From NCBI GenBank assembly GCA_938007995.1, contig CALLLW010000050.1, positions 1-35,982 of the forward strand: a stretch of 35,982 nucleotides of DNA. The letters are read 5' to 3'. How positions within the stretch are numbered: the stretch's first letter is position 1; every line of letters starts with the position of its first letter. Shown one piece after another: positions 18,217 through 27,001 of the stretch. The notes beneath the pieces were generated by a model that was not told the origin of the DNA, made no database searches, and was given only the letters and a program-made list of their open reading frames with translations. A program made the position numbers and the translations under genes. The DNA comes from an uncultured Granulosicoccaceae bacterium. Its GTDB lineage: Bacteria > Pseudomonadota > Gammaproteobacteria > Granulosicoccales > Granulosicoccaceae.

Positions 18217-19200
18217 ATGCAATTAAAGAACACACTCAGTGCTCTGGCGCTGGCACTGGTGGCCGGTGCGGCTACAGCGGCAGATGATGTCACCCTGCAG
18301 CTTAAGTGGGTGACACAGGCACAGTTTGCAGGCTACTACGTTGCACAGGAACAGGGTTACTACAAAGCCGAAGATCTTAACGTCACAATTAAACCGGGTG
18401 GCCCTGACATCGCACCCACCCAGGTACTGGCCGGTGGTGGCGCAGACGTCACCGTTGAATGGATGCCTGCCGCCCTTGCTGCACGCGAGAAGGGGCTGGC
18501 GATGGTCAACATCGCGCAACCGTTTAAGTCATCCGGCATGATGCTGACCTGTCGCAAAGACTCCGGTGTGACCGGCACGGATGACTTTGCCGGCAAAACA
18601 CTCGGTGTCTGGTTTTTCGGTAACGAATTTCCGTTTTTGAGCTGGATGGACAAACTGGGTCTGTCCACAGACGGCGGTGAGAACGGCGTAGAAGTACTAA
18701 AGCAGGGGTTTAACGTAGACCCGATTGTTAACGGACAGGCTGCCTGTGTTTCAACAATGACTTACAACGAATACTGGCAGGTCATTGATGCAGGGATTAC
18801 TCCGGAAGAACTCGTGACTTTCAAGTATGAAGATCAGGGTGTTGCAACCCTTGAAGACGGTTTATATGTATTAGAAGAAAACCTGTCTGACCCTGCATTT
18901 GAAGACAAAATGGTGCGCTTCGTTCGCGCTTCGATGCAAGGCTGGAAGTGGGCGGAAGAAAACCCGGAAGAAGCAGCGTTGATCGTACTCGATAACGACG
19001 AAACCGGTGCACAAACCGAAGAGCATCAAATCCGTATGATGGGTGAAGTTGCAAAGCTTACCGCAGGCTCAAACGGCGCACTGGTAGAAGCCGACTACGA
19101 GCGCACAGTAGAGTCACTGTTATCCGGTGGTTCTGATCCTGTGATTTCAAAAGTACCAGACGGCGCCTGGACGCATGCTATTACAGACAAAGCGCTGTAA
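18217..19200 (+). CDS. ABC transporter substrate-binding protein, NMT1/THI5-like
   Basis: The 327-residue periplasmic protein begins with a Sec signal peptide (cleavage about residue 21, ATA|AD). The mature start VTLQLKWVTQAQFAGYYVAQ is typical of the NMT1/THI5/SsuA group, whose members bind pyrimidines (hydroxymethyl- or formylaminopyrimidine, ThiY), sulfonates or nitrate. ATG at 18217 is chosen over an upstream TTG (18184) because GAGGGG precedes it and the signal peptide starts there. As the last gene of the catabolic operon it probably binds a pyrimidine base or ureido/dihydro intermediate; a thiamine-precursor ligand is the alternative. Confidence 0.9.
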   Translation: MQLKNTLSALALALVAGAATAADDVTLQLKWVTQAQFAGYYVAQEQGYYKAEDLNVTIKPGGPDIAPTQVLAGGGADVTVEWMPAALAAREKGLAMVNIAQPFKSSGMMLTCRKDSGVTGTDDFAGKTLGVWFFGNEFPFLSWMDKLGLSTDGGENGVEVLKQGFNVDPIVNGQAACVSTMTYNEYWQVIDAGITPEELVTFKYEDQGVATLEDGLYVLEENLSDPAFEDKMVRFVRASMQGWKWAEENPEEAALIVLDNDETGAQTEEHQIRMMGEVAKLTAGSNGALVEADYERTVESLLSGGSDPVISKVPDGAWTHAITDKAL

Positions 19201-19233
19201 GCAGATAACTGTTGTAGCAGTTAAGGCATCATT

Positions 19234-19262
19234 GATTCGGCTGCATTAATTGCAGCCGAGTC
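19234..19262 (+). terminator. Hairpin terminating the pyrimidine/ABC operon
   Basis: GATTCGGCTGCA (19234-19245) pairs with TGCAGCCGAGTC (19251-19262) over 12 positions with one G-T pair and a five-base loop. Only a broken T-rich stretch follows, so termination efficiency is uncertain. Confidence 0.6.
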
Positions 19263-19311
19263 ATTTATGCAATCCCTTTTCGCAGTGATGCCATGATTCT
19301 CCTGAATACTT

Positions 19312-20196
19312 ATGGGTGTATTAAACTCACCGGGCTTTCTACTGATTGCCACTGGCAGTCTACTTGGCCTGACTTTTCCGTTAGGCAAACTGGGCAGTCT
19401 GGCCGGGATTCATCCGGTAAGCTGGGCGTTTTTATTTTCCTGCGGCTCGGCAATGAGTCTGTTGGCGTTTCGCATAGCTACCCGAAAGCCACTGCTGGTT
19501 AATTTTACTAACGTACGTTTCTATAGTCTGGCAGCTTTGGTTTCGCTGGTGCTGCCAAACATATTAACTTACCGGGTCATTCCAGAGTTGGGTTCCGGGT
19601 ACACCGGACTGCTATTTACTTTATCGCCGTTATTTACATTAGCCATATCGTCAATCTGGCAGGTACGTATGCCAAGTCGGCTCGGCCTACTTGGTATTGC
19701 CTTCGGCTTTGTAGGCGCTGTTACCGTTGCTATCACTCGTGGTGAAGTCGGCAACCCCGCCAGTATTAGCTGGCTGCTGGCAGGCATTTGTATTCCATTG
19801 TCACTTGCTTGTGGCAATGTTTATCGAACAATGGCCTGGCCGGATAAAGCAGAACCAATAGAGCTTGCTATCGGAATGAATCTGGCAGCGGCGAGCATGC
19901 TCCTTGTATTAATCTTAATCTTGCCAGAAGCAAAATTTCCAGCAGGGCTTGCAACCATCAAGTTTACGGTGGTATTGACCGTGTTGACGGCCAGCCTGCT
20001 GATTGCAGTGCATGCCCGACTACAGTTTGTGGGCGGGCCAACATACCTGAGTCAGATTGGCTATGTTGCTGCAGGTGTTGCACTGTTGATCGGGCTGCTG
20101 GTATTTGGAGAAAACTATTCATGGATAACCTGGACAGGCGCTTTTATTATTTTGATCGGTGCGGCGATTAGTGTAAAAGCGCAGAAATCCGCTTGA
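19312..20196 (+). CDS. EamA/DMT-family membrane transporter
   Basis: The 294-residue protein has about ten hydrophobic segments in two halves, as in drug/metabolite transporters of the EamA type. The C-terminal half ends in LLVFGENYSWITWTGAFIILIG, the characteristic last two helices (family usually shows GE in this place). The substrate is unknown; family members export amino acids or metabolites. No good ribosome binding site precedes the ATG at 19312. It stands alone between two operon-like blocks. Confidence 0.85.
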   Translation: MGVLNSPGFLLIATGSLLGLTFPLGKLGSLAGIHPVSWAFLFSCGSAMSLLAFRIATRKPLLVNFTNVRFYSLAALVSLVLPNILTYRVIPELGSGYTGLLFTLSPLFTLAISSIWQVRMPSRLGLLGIAFGFVGAVTVAITRGEVGNPASISWLLAGICIPLSLACGNVYRTMAWPDKAEPIELAIGMNLAAASMLLVLILILPEAKFPAGLATIKFTVVLTVLTASLLIAVHARLQFVGGPTYLSQIGYVAAGVALLIGLLVFGENYSWITWTGAFIILIGAAISVKAQKSA

Positions 20197-20353
20197 TAGC
20201 GCAATGTGCAATAAATTCTCTCCAAATAGTGTTGTCTAAACAAAGCAGATAGCTTTTATACTCGGTGATGCCAGCAAATATTTTATAAAGCTCGTAATAG
20301 AGTCTGGCCGGTATCTAAAAATCAATACTTTTTATCAGTATGGGGATGGCAAT

Positions 20354-20590
20354 ATGAAAACAATGACTTGTAAGCAGATGGGCGGAGCCTGTGACGAAAC
20401 ATTCAGCGCAGAAACCTTCGAAGAAATGGCTGAGTTGAGCAAAGCGCATGGTATGGAAATGTTTCAAAAGCAAGATGCTGCTCACCTTGCCGTGATGGCT
20501 GAAATGAAAGCACTAATGGAAAAGCCTGGCGCAATTGAGGAATACATGGCTAATAAACGTCGCGAATTCGATGCGCATCCGGATGATTAG
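20354..20590 (+). CDS. DUF1059 family small protein
   Basis: The 78-residue soluble protein begins MKTMTCKQMGGACDETF, the signature of the DUF1059 family, with two conserved cysteines (Cys6, Cys13) that could bind metal or form a disulfide. The rest is helical and ends in an acidic tail. GGGGAT precedes the start. Function is unknown for the family. Confidence 0.85.
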   Translation: MKTMTCKQMGGACDETFSAETFEEMAELSKAHGMEMFQKQDAAHLAVMAEMKALMEKPGAIEEYMANKRREFDAHPDD

Positions 20591-21568
20591 TTGCAGTGTG
20601 ATAGTGCCGTCGTTGATATAAAATATTGTTCGCTCATTGCGCGCGGAGATTCATGCTTCTCATAATATTTATCAGTCAGGTCGTCTATAACAACTAGCAA
20701 AACTATGCGGGTTTGGCGCCTGTCTGACGTTATTGACTTTACAGAAAGTGTTAAGTGAGATTAATACTCCAGGTAGAGTTGTAAAAAAAGTAGCAGGCTA
20801 CAAGGCGCGGATACATTTGTTATTACATGGTTCACCTGAACCCGGGGATACCATAGTGCGATTGCTTGCAGATTCTTATTCGAATCGTTTTTTTGTTGTG
20901 CCTACGCACGAGCCATAGCTGTAGTTGACCGAAGTGGTTGCCGACAAATTGCCACATATGGACTAACACTGAGAGGGTTGCTGAAGTCACTCTGGTCAGG
21001 TGTGTTCTGCAGCATCAATAATTCTATTGTCAGCGAAGTGTGAATGTTGTGTGGATGTATTTTGGATACGATGTGATATAGAAAATGCCGCCACGCAAGA
21101 GCTCGACAGTGATAAATACATTTTTTAACACAGTGTGTTTAAACGCTCGAAAACAACGCGACCTTAAGATACAGATTTCAAATAAGGCCGTCATGTTGTT
21201 GCACGGCGTGGTCATTTGCGTTGTTCTTTTCTGTGTTATTTGTAAGTTTTCCAAACCAGGCGATGGTCGCGCTTCAGGTGCGTATTATCTCTACACGCTG
21301 AGTTTTTGTTGTTAAATCGGTGCCTTGTTGTTAGGTCAGTGCTTTGCGAAGCCGAGCAAGAAAATACATGTGATGTGGGGTTTGTCGCGGTAGACGTGTG
21401 CCGGATCTAAAGTTTGATCAACAGCAGAACAGCTTATGGCTGGCTATTAGCCCAAAATAAGTTTTAGATGAAAGCCGGTTGCGGCTCTATTGCACGGTCG
21501 GATGCCCCGATACCGAAAGAACAGTCACCTGACGCAAGGCGCCCGGTGCAAAAGGACAGAGTCGCGTC
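20591..21568. other. Gene-poor interval
   Basis: No confident gene in about 980 bases. A possible 61-residue frame starts at TTG 20733 (ends 20918) and has plausible composition but no ribosome binding site. A frame at 21085-21315 (76 codons) holds one hydrophobic segment and no recognised domain. No RNA gene was recognised. Confidence 0.5.
20733..20918 (+). CDS. Possible small hypothetical protein
   Basis: The 61-codon frame begins MTLQKVLSEINTPGRVV and ends VVPTHEP. Its amino acid mix is protein-like, but the start would be TTG (or GTG at 20748) with no convincing ribosome binding site. No family is recognised. Confidence 0.28.
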   Translation: MTLQKVLSEINTPGRVVKKVAGYKARIHLLLHGSPEPGDTIVRLLADSYSNRFFVVPTHEP

Positions 21569-21946
21569 ATGGGTAAGCCTTTAATCCTGGTGGTAGATGA
21601 TGACCAAAACATGTGCGATGTTGTTTGCAGAGTAGTAGAAGAGTGTGGCTGTAAAGCCCTTGGCAGCCACAGTTATGATGGGGCGCTGGAGCTGGCCGAG
21701 AAGCAGCATATTGACGCAACCATCACCGACTGGGATTTAAAAGATCGCAGAACCGGGGTGGATATAGCCAGACAACTACAACGCATAAACCCTGAGCTTT
21801 TACTTGTGTTTATAACTGGAAAGTCTGTGCGTGATTTGACTGTTGCAGCACTGGACTTGAACGTTTATGGAATCATGGAAAAGCCCGTCAGCCTGGTCGA
21901 CCTTCGCGTAGTTATTGACGAACTGGTAGACATGCACAATCAATGA
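21569..21946 (+). CDS. Stand-alone response regulator receiver protein
   Basis: The 125-residue protein is a single CheY-like receiver domain with no output domain. The acidic pocket is Asp10-Asp11-Asp12, the phosphoacceptor is Asp54 (TITDWDLKD), Thr83 is the switch Thr and Lys105 (MEKP) the conserved Lys. All catalytic positions are intact, so it can be phosphorylated. AAAGGA lies upstream of the ATG. No kinase gene is in the window. The NtrC-like regulator at 23751, which also has an intact receiver, is the only other two-component protein nearby; a link is speculation. Confidence 0.9.
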   Translation: MGKPLILVVDDDQNMCDVVCRVVEECGCKALGSHSYDGALELAEKQHIDATITDWDLKDRRTGVDIARQLQRINPELLLVFITGKSVRDLTVAALDLNVYGIMEKPVSLVDLRVVIDELVDMHNQ

Positions 21947-21971
21947 TTGGTCACCGCGACTTTTTTGTAAT

Positions 21972-22005
21972 CGTGCTGCATGGGCAAACGTGCTGCATGA
22001 GCAAA
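21972..22005. repeat. Two tandem 17-bp repeats
   Basis: CGTGCTGCATGGGCAAA (21972-21988) is followed directly by CGTGCTGCATGAGCAAA (21989-22005), with one mismatch, just after the receiver gene. Confidence 0.85.
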
Positions 22006-22086
22006 AGAGGCCGAGATTTTGTAGAATTTACAATTCTCCGGTCTGACAGGGCTTCATCAATACGGCTGTCGCCTGGTCATGCTGGA

Positions 22087-23001
22087 TCAGGGGTTAGGTG
22101 TGTCCGAGACTTCCTGCAGATATTTTTCCACGGATTCAAGTGAGTCGTTGAGAAATTCGAGCGGTGGCGCTAATGCGATTACGGCACCTGCGTGCCCGCC
22201 ACGCAATATCTCTTTGGTTACCGTGACTCCTTTACCACGCAGTGCGCTGGCAAACTCAAGTGTGTGTCTTATTGTGACGCGCTCATCGTCTTTACCGTGT
22301 ATCAACAACGTTGGCGGAAAACGTGACGATCGTAAAGGAGAGAATTGTTGTACCTGCAACACTGGATTGACTGACTCTTCGCGTTCGACGTTAGGGAAAA
22401 CCACAGAAACCTCCTGGTTATCCAGTGGCAGATTATAGGGTCCTGACAGAGCGATCAGGCCTGCGAGATCGCTCGTCACTCCGGCTTTTTCGAAGAATGT
22501 TGGATCGGTTGCCAGGAGTGCCGCCTGGTGCGCACCGGAAGAATGCCCCATTAGTATTACTTTATCGTGCAGAGATAATGCGTCTTCGGCCTGTGACTGT
22601 GAACTCCATTGCTGATAACGGGCAATTGCTGCGGCAATGTCAGTGACGAAATCCGGAAATGTGGCTAATGGGTATAATCGATAGTTCGGTATGAGCACTG
22701 GGTGTCCCTGCCTGGTGAGGGCGGCTGCAACAAACTCGTACTCTTCTTTTGAACCGGTTCGCCAAGCACCGCCATGGATAAAGACGACCAGCGGTTTTAA
22801 GCTGCTGTCTTCTGCATTGTCAGATTCGACAGGGCGGTAGAAATCCATTTGCTGCCGTTTGTCAGTGCCGTAGCGCAGATTCTCTGTTTTGGTAAAATGA
22901 TCATCAACCACCACAACATTAAGCGCCTGTAACGCTTTTTCTGCACTACATGACGTAAGTAATACGGTCAGTAAGAATGCAGAAATTATAAAAAACTTCA
23001 T
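22087..23001 (-). CDS. Lipoprotein alpha/beta hydrolase (carboxylesterase-like)
   Basis: The 304-residue protein begins with a lipoprotein signal peptide; Cys18 in LLTSC is the lipid-attachment site. This is why the start is placed at 23001, rather than at upstream in-frame starts that would put 15-33 residues before the signal. The hydrolase fold shows the oxyanion motif HGGAW (76-80), the nucleophile Ser154 in GHSSG, Asp238 in HGKDDERV and His270 in RGGHAG, a full catalytic triad. It resembles the BD-FAE/esterase-lipase group acting on esters. It is probably anchored to the outer or inner membrane facing the periplasm. The substrate is unknown. Confidence 0.87.
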   Translation of the reverse strand: MKFFIISAFLLTVLLTSCSAEKALQALNVVVVDDHFTKTENLRYGTDKRQQMDFYRPVESDNAEDSSLKPLVVFIHGGAWRTGSKEEYEFVAAALTRQGHPVLIPNYRLYPLATFPDFVTDIAAAIARYQQWSSQSQAEDALSLHDKVILMGHSSGAHQAALLATDPTFFEKAGVTSDLAGLIALSGPYNLPLDNQEVSVVFPNVEREESVNPVLQVQQFSPLRSSRFPPTLLIHGKDDERVTIRHTLEFASALRGKGVTVTKEILRGGHAGAVIALAPPLEFLNDSLESVEKYLQEVSDTPNP

Positions 23002-23750
23002 GCGTGTGGTGCGAATGATGCGGAAATACAGAGTTAAGTTCGACTGCTGTTTCATACTCAGCGCGGTTCTTCTCTTATGGGGCGTGCAGGCAGTGGACAA
23101 TTGCGCTGCAAAAAGGATTGAGGATTAAAAGGGCAGTGCTCTATTCGTAAAATGCCATCGTGTCTCGCTGTGAACATATCATCAAATCATGTGAAAAAGC
23201 AGAAGACAAGCCGGGGGTGCCCGCCTACTGAACGGTGCCGCCGGTGGTACACTGAAAGTCACTGCTGCGAGCAATCGCACCGGGGCTGGCGGCAATCTGA
23301 TTGGGACAATTCGTGCCAGCTTTCATCCGGCTTTTCCGGTTTCGCCACAAACCGGCTAGGTGCCGCTTGCGTCGGGGCCGGGTTCATCGGCCTTTGAATC
23401 GACTCATCGATCCAGGGTTTACCTTGATAAGCTACCAGTCACACCATATTTTGTGCAGTGAGTGTGTAAAACCTACAACAAACAACCTGTAGAATACCTA
23501 TACAATACAGTGGAAAAGCAGCATGGTGTTGTTGCTCCAACTGGATCCCCGGTAACCCTTAAGCCTGTGTTACTCAACGGATTTGCGGTATAGCTAGATC
23601 TGCGGATGCGGCGGCTGGTGAAAATACTGCCTAGCTGTGAGCTCTCAATACCTGGAGCAAAGCCACCGGCCGAGTGCTGTTGAATGTTTCTGTGCCGGAC
23701 ATGCTTTTAATATTGAGTATGAGCTGAGAGACCCATTTAGAGGAATATTA
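23002..23750. other. Intergenic region with possible gene remnant
   Basis: No supported gene. An open stretch on the + strand (about 23202-23359) encodes a Gly/Ala-rich protein-like tail ending FPVSPQTG and a TAG stop, but has no start; it may be the 3' remnant of a lost gene. The rest shows nothing recognisable. Confidence 0.4.
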
Positions 23751-25160
23751 ATGGTTGGATCTGCAGTCGTCGTCGAAGACGACGTAAACACAGCTTTTGC
23801 GTTAACCAAAGCCATCAGCGCTATGGGCTATTCCGTACGCGTTGCCGGCACGTTAAAAGAAGCCAGAGGGCTAATGCAGGACGAGCCACCAGATGTGGTT
23901 CTACTGGACGTCACACTGCCAGATGGGGATGGGCTGGACCTGCTGACCAATAATCAGGGCTACAAAAACGCGCAGTTTGTCATCGTAACGGGCGACCCCA
24001 CGCAGCAGGTTGCGGTGCGTTGTCTGCGATCCCGTGTGTCAGACTTTTTGATAAAGCCCGTATCGATGCTGCAGCTGCAAACAGCGATAAAAAACATCAC
24101 TCCGCCTGCGTCTAACGATGAACAGGTACCGGCAGCGTCTGAAACCGACTCACTTGCAAGAGCACTGGACTCCGCCGCGCGTGACATTCACTGCAATCGA
24201 AGTGACTTACTGTTAGCTGGTCGATCAAAAAAAGCCAGGGAGCTCGACCATTTAGTACAGCGCATTGGTCGGAGTAAAGCCAACGTTATGGTGAAAGGGG
24301 AGGCGGGTGTCGATAAACTTGCCGCCGCATTTGCCGTGCACCGAAGGACTCCGCAGGCTGGCGCAGTCTTTCTGATCCGTTGTGCGACCGGTCAGGTGGT
24401 TACCAGCGGTAACCAGTTGATTGACGGTTATTCCGAATGCCTGTCACTCGCGTTTTCCAGTCATAGCGAAGAAAGTCGCGTAACTCTGGTGATCGATGAT
24501 GTAGCAAGCCTGTCTGCCTCAAGACAACGCGAGCTAATGAAATACCTCGGCAGCGCCGGTGTTATTGAGTCTCATACAGCCAGCTTACCGCGAATTATCG
24601 CGATAGAGCGGCCGGTAAAGGGTAGCAGCGCCAAAAAAACCGGGAACGTTGCACCGGTTAGCACAGAGGGACAAGAACACGATCATCGTACCGGAGCGCT
24701 TTTGGCAGAAGAGTTAAGGCTTTGCCTTGACCAATGTGAGCTGAAAATTCCGGCGCTGCGCCACCGGCGTGAAGATATAACCACCATTGCCAGAAAAATA
24801 CTGACTGCATTGAATACAGAGCACAGCTCAAAGCGTATTGTTGAGGAAGAACAGCTTGACTTGCTGCTTAGCCGCGATTGGCGTGGCAACGTACGTGAGT
24901 TGTCTAACGTTATCAGTAAAGCCTTTCATAACAGTGATTATATGCTCGATATTGCCAGTGCTTTGCCTAAAGCGGACAGCACCGAGGATGACCTGGTTGC
25001 TGCAATGGATAGTTTGGTGGGAAAAACCTTCTGGGAAGTTGAGAAATCATTGCTCATCGCTACACTGGCATCTTACGATGGTGATAAAAAAGCAGCTGCC
25101 AAATCATTGGGAATCAGCCTCAAGACACTCTACAACCGGATAAACGCCTACAGTTTGTAG
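23751..25160 (+). CDS. NtrC-like response regulator with degenerate AAA+ domain
   Basis: The 469-residue protein has a receiver domain (1-115; Glu9/Asp10/Asp11, phosphoacceptor Asp53, Thr80, Lys102), a sigma54-activator-like AAA+ region (~150-400) and a Fis-type helix-turn-helix (432-469: KKAAAKSLGISLKTLYNRI). The AAA+ part is degenerate. Walker A is GEAGVDKL (183-190) instead of GESGTGKE, Walker B ends IDD (248-250) instead of DE, and the GAFTGA sigma54-contact loop is missing, with that stretch shortened. The arginine-finger segment reads LLAEELRLCL. It thus probably cannot hydrolyse ATP or contact sigma54, and would act as a DNA-binding regulator switched by phosphorylation. ATG at 23751, preceded by AGAGGA, is preferred over an earlier GTG at 23637. 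Confidence 0.87.
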   Translation: MVGSAVVVEDDVNTAFALTKAISAMGYSVRVAGTLKEARGLMQDEPPDVVLLDVTLPDGDGLDLLTNNQGYKNAQFVIVTGDPTQQVAVRCLRSRVSDFLIKPVSMLQLQTAIKNITPPASNDEQVPAASETDSLARALDSAARDIHCNRSDLLLAGRSKKARELDHLVQRIGRSKANVMVKGEAGVDKLAAAFAVHRRTPQAGAVFLIRCATGQVVTSGNQLIDGYSECLSLAFSSHSEESRVTLVIDDVASLSASRQRELMKYLGSAGVIESHTASLPRIIAIERPVKGSSAKKTGNVAPVSTEGQEHDHRTGALLAEELRLCLDQCELKIPALRHRREDITTIARKILTALNTEHSSKRIVEEEQLDLLLSRDWRGNVRELSNVISKAFHNSDYMLDIASALPKADSTEDDLVAAMDSLVGKTFWEVEKSLLIATLASYDGDKKAAAKSLGISLKTLYNRINAYSL

Positions 25161-25518
25161 GTGACGTGTGGGCTACTTTTCAATTTATCCAGCTTAGGTG
25201 TAGCACCTGATAGCACCCGTACTGCCAATGCAGGTCGTTCAATGTAATCGTGTAACGCGCAAGTGGGCTGTTTTTGGAAAGTGCAGCATCAAGGTTCGAA
25301 GCTCACTGCCGCAGTAGCATGCAGAAAAATGTATGTCAGTTTTTCTACGCCTGCATGTGCTTTGTGTCGCTCTGACGACTACGGCTGTGAAAAGTTTGTC
25401 ACCGAACCCCTCGCACTGCTCACCAGTAGTGTATGAAATAGTCACGTTGCTGGATGCCAACTTGGCCGACCATAACTCGAATATTTTGAAACCAGGGTAA
25501 CCATGCGCCGCTGGTACA

Positions 25519-25536
25519 AGCGATCCCGGGATCGCT
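25519..25536. repeat. Perfect 18-bp palindrome
   Basis: AGCGATCCCGGGATCGCT reads the same on both strands. It lies 360 bases downstream of the NtrC-like gene, with no gene close by. It could be a protein-binding site or a cruciform-prone element. Confidence 0.7.
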
Positions 25537-25941
25537 ACTTCTGGTCAACGTTGTATACGGTTAATCATAAGTTTGCGAGTAGTTATAGGAAGCTAAACAG
25601 CATGTGTATAACGGGATCCTTCTGCATTCCTTACAGTCTACCGACATTCAACTTTAACAATTGAGCAGATGACTTTTTCTAAGGTGTGGCGTTGAATAAC
25701 ATAGGCAGTGAATCAGCATACCGATAGCATGTGGCGCGCCGATTGGCAAAGAACCGTATGCAAATCTCGGGTCGATGGATTGCCCGACCAGCGTACGTTG
25801 TGGATGAAAAAACCGTTGAGCTTGAAAACACAAGTCGGCCTTAATATTTCAAAAGGCAACATGCAAATATTGTCGAATCGTTGTGTATAAAGCTCGACAC
25901 TGTTTTTGACTATCCGGTTTCAATCGACAGTGTACCTGTTC

Positions 25942-25965
25942 GACGCCAGGAGAAAATCTGGCGTC
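25942..25965. terminator. Hairpin without T-tract, possible terminator
   Basis: GACGCCAG (25942-25949) pairs perfectly with CTGGCGTC (25958-25965) over an eight-base loop. It lies downstream of the small minus-strand gene at 26106 and could end that transcript; no clear T-tract on either side. Confidence 0.45.
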
Positions 25966-26105
25966 ACATTTCCAGCAATCGTATCGCACGCAGCTGCCGG
26001 CTACGTTTTGCAGCCGATCGGCTCACCTAAACACTGAATCGTTATAATTAGCGGGTCAGAAGAGAGACAGTGCATCTGAACTGTCCGTTGGCTCTATTCA
26101 GTAGT

Positions 26106-26309
26106 TTAGTCAGTCGCTTCTTCAACAGCGTCTCCCGCCTCTTCAACAGAATCTTCCGCCTCTTCAACAGTATCTTGCATTGTTTCCTCAACGGATTCTG
26201 CAGCATTTTCAAGCGGACCGTCAGATGCTTCTTCAAATATACCAAGGCCAAAAACGATACCAACCAATAGAAGAACGCCGATAACAAGACCAATTACAAA
26301 TTTACTCAT
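26106..26309 (-). CDS. Small acidic single-pass membrane protein
   Basis: The 67-residue protein has an N-terminal membrane helix (about residues 4-25, GLVIGVLLLVGIVFGLGIF) and a very acidic, repetitive tail. The tail consists of seven-residue units of the form DSVEEAG, DAVEEAT, DTVEEAE, coded by near-identical 21-bp repeats, and probably forms a helical/coiled-coil stretch. AGGGA seven to eight bases before the ATG supports expression. No family is recognised. The charge suggests a cytoplasmic or periplasmic tail interacting with basic partners, which is inference. Confidence 0.75.
   Translation of the reverse strand: MSKFVIGLVIGVLLLVGIVFGLGIFEEASDGPLENAAESVEETMQDTVEEAEDSVEEAGDAVEEATD
26113..26183 (-). 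repeat. 21-bp tandem repeats in the small acidic protein gene
   Basis: The motif CTCTTCAACAG or CTTCTTCAACAG recurs every 21 bases (about 26107, 26128, 26149) on the + strand, coding VEEA/VEET units on the minus strand. Confidence 0.7.
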
Positions 26310-27001
26310 AGTGATTCCCTGATTTTTTCTTGCGGGGTGTAAGGCTAAAAGCCAGATCCGAATATAAGTGGGAAAGAGTACTCGCAGATCGGATAAAAAG
26401 TGTTAGTAATGTAAAAATAACAATAAACTCTATGGCTGATATTTAGTGATCGTGCGGTCTGCTGCGAACACGGTTGCTATAGAGTTACGTACTCAGCAGG
26501 CTGAAGTTTCTTTGCTGAAAAGCTGAAAAAAGTGCAGTTGTCTCACAGACTGTTATTTTCTTTCGGTGCGTCGTGAATCAAATATGAATCACAATACTGA
26601 GCATCTGGAATACACCGCTTTCGAAAGTGACAATCTCCATATTATGTTGCGTCAACACCAGGCTGTTACTATTCTGAAAATGATGGGCGAATGTTCAAAT
26701 ACATTTAGACAGTAAGTGGTGGGATTAGGTCACTGGTGGGAATCAATCTACGTAGCAATATATCGTATGACCAGAAAATGACAGTATGCGGGCACGTTAG
26801 GGAGCGTCTGAAGTACCAGCACTGGTCCATCTAGTGGTGAGGTCCCGCTAGTCATACACCAGTATCGCTTGTAAACCATACAAACTGTGTTGATTCGTTA
26901 TGCAGCGGACTGTCGGTTGAATTGAAATTTCTACATAGGTCTCGATGAAATTCGCATGAAGTGCAATACTTTTCCAGTGAACATACTATGCAAGCACATC
27001 A
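26310..27001. other. Gene-poor interval
   Basis: About 690 bases with no confident gene. A 43-codon frame at 26584-26715 (MNHNTEHLEY...) has no ribosome binding site and no family match. Nothing else recognised. Confidence 0.45.

Larger units (their letters stand above)
25161..26105. other. Gene-poor interval
   Basis: No confident gene in about 945 bases. Contains a perfect 18-bp palindrome (25519-25536) inside an unconvincing 53-codon frame starting at 25503, and a strong hairpin (25942-25965) listed separately. Confidence 0.5.

Noticed and set aside
20925..20940. TTGACC...TGGTT resembling a RutR box
   Set aside because: Wrong spacing and mismatched right half; no pyrimidine gene nearby.
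26584..26715. 43-codon frame MNHNTEHLEY...
   Set aside because: No ribosome binding site or family; kept only as a note in the interval entry.
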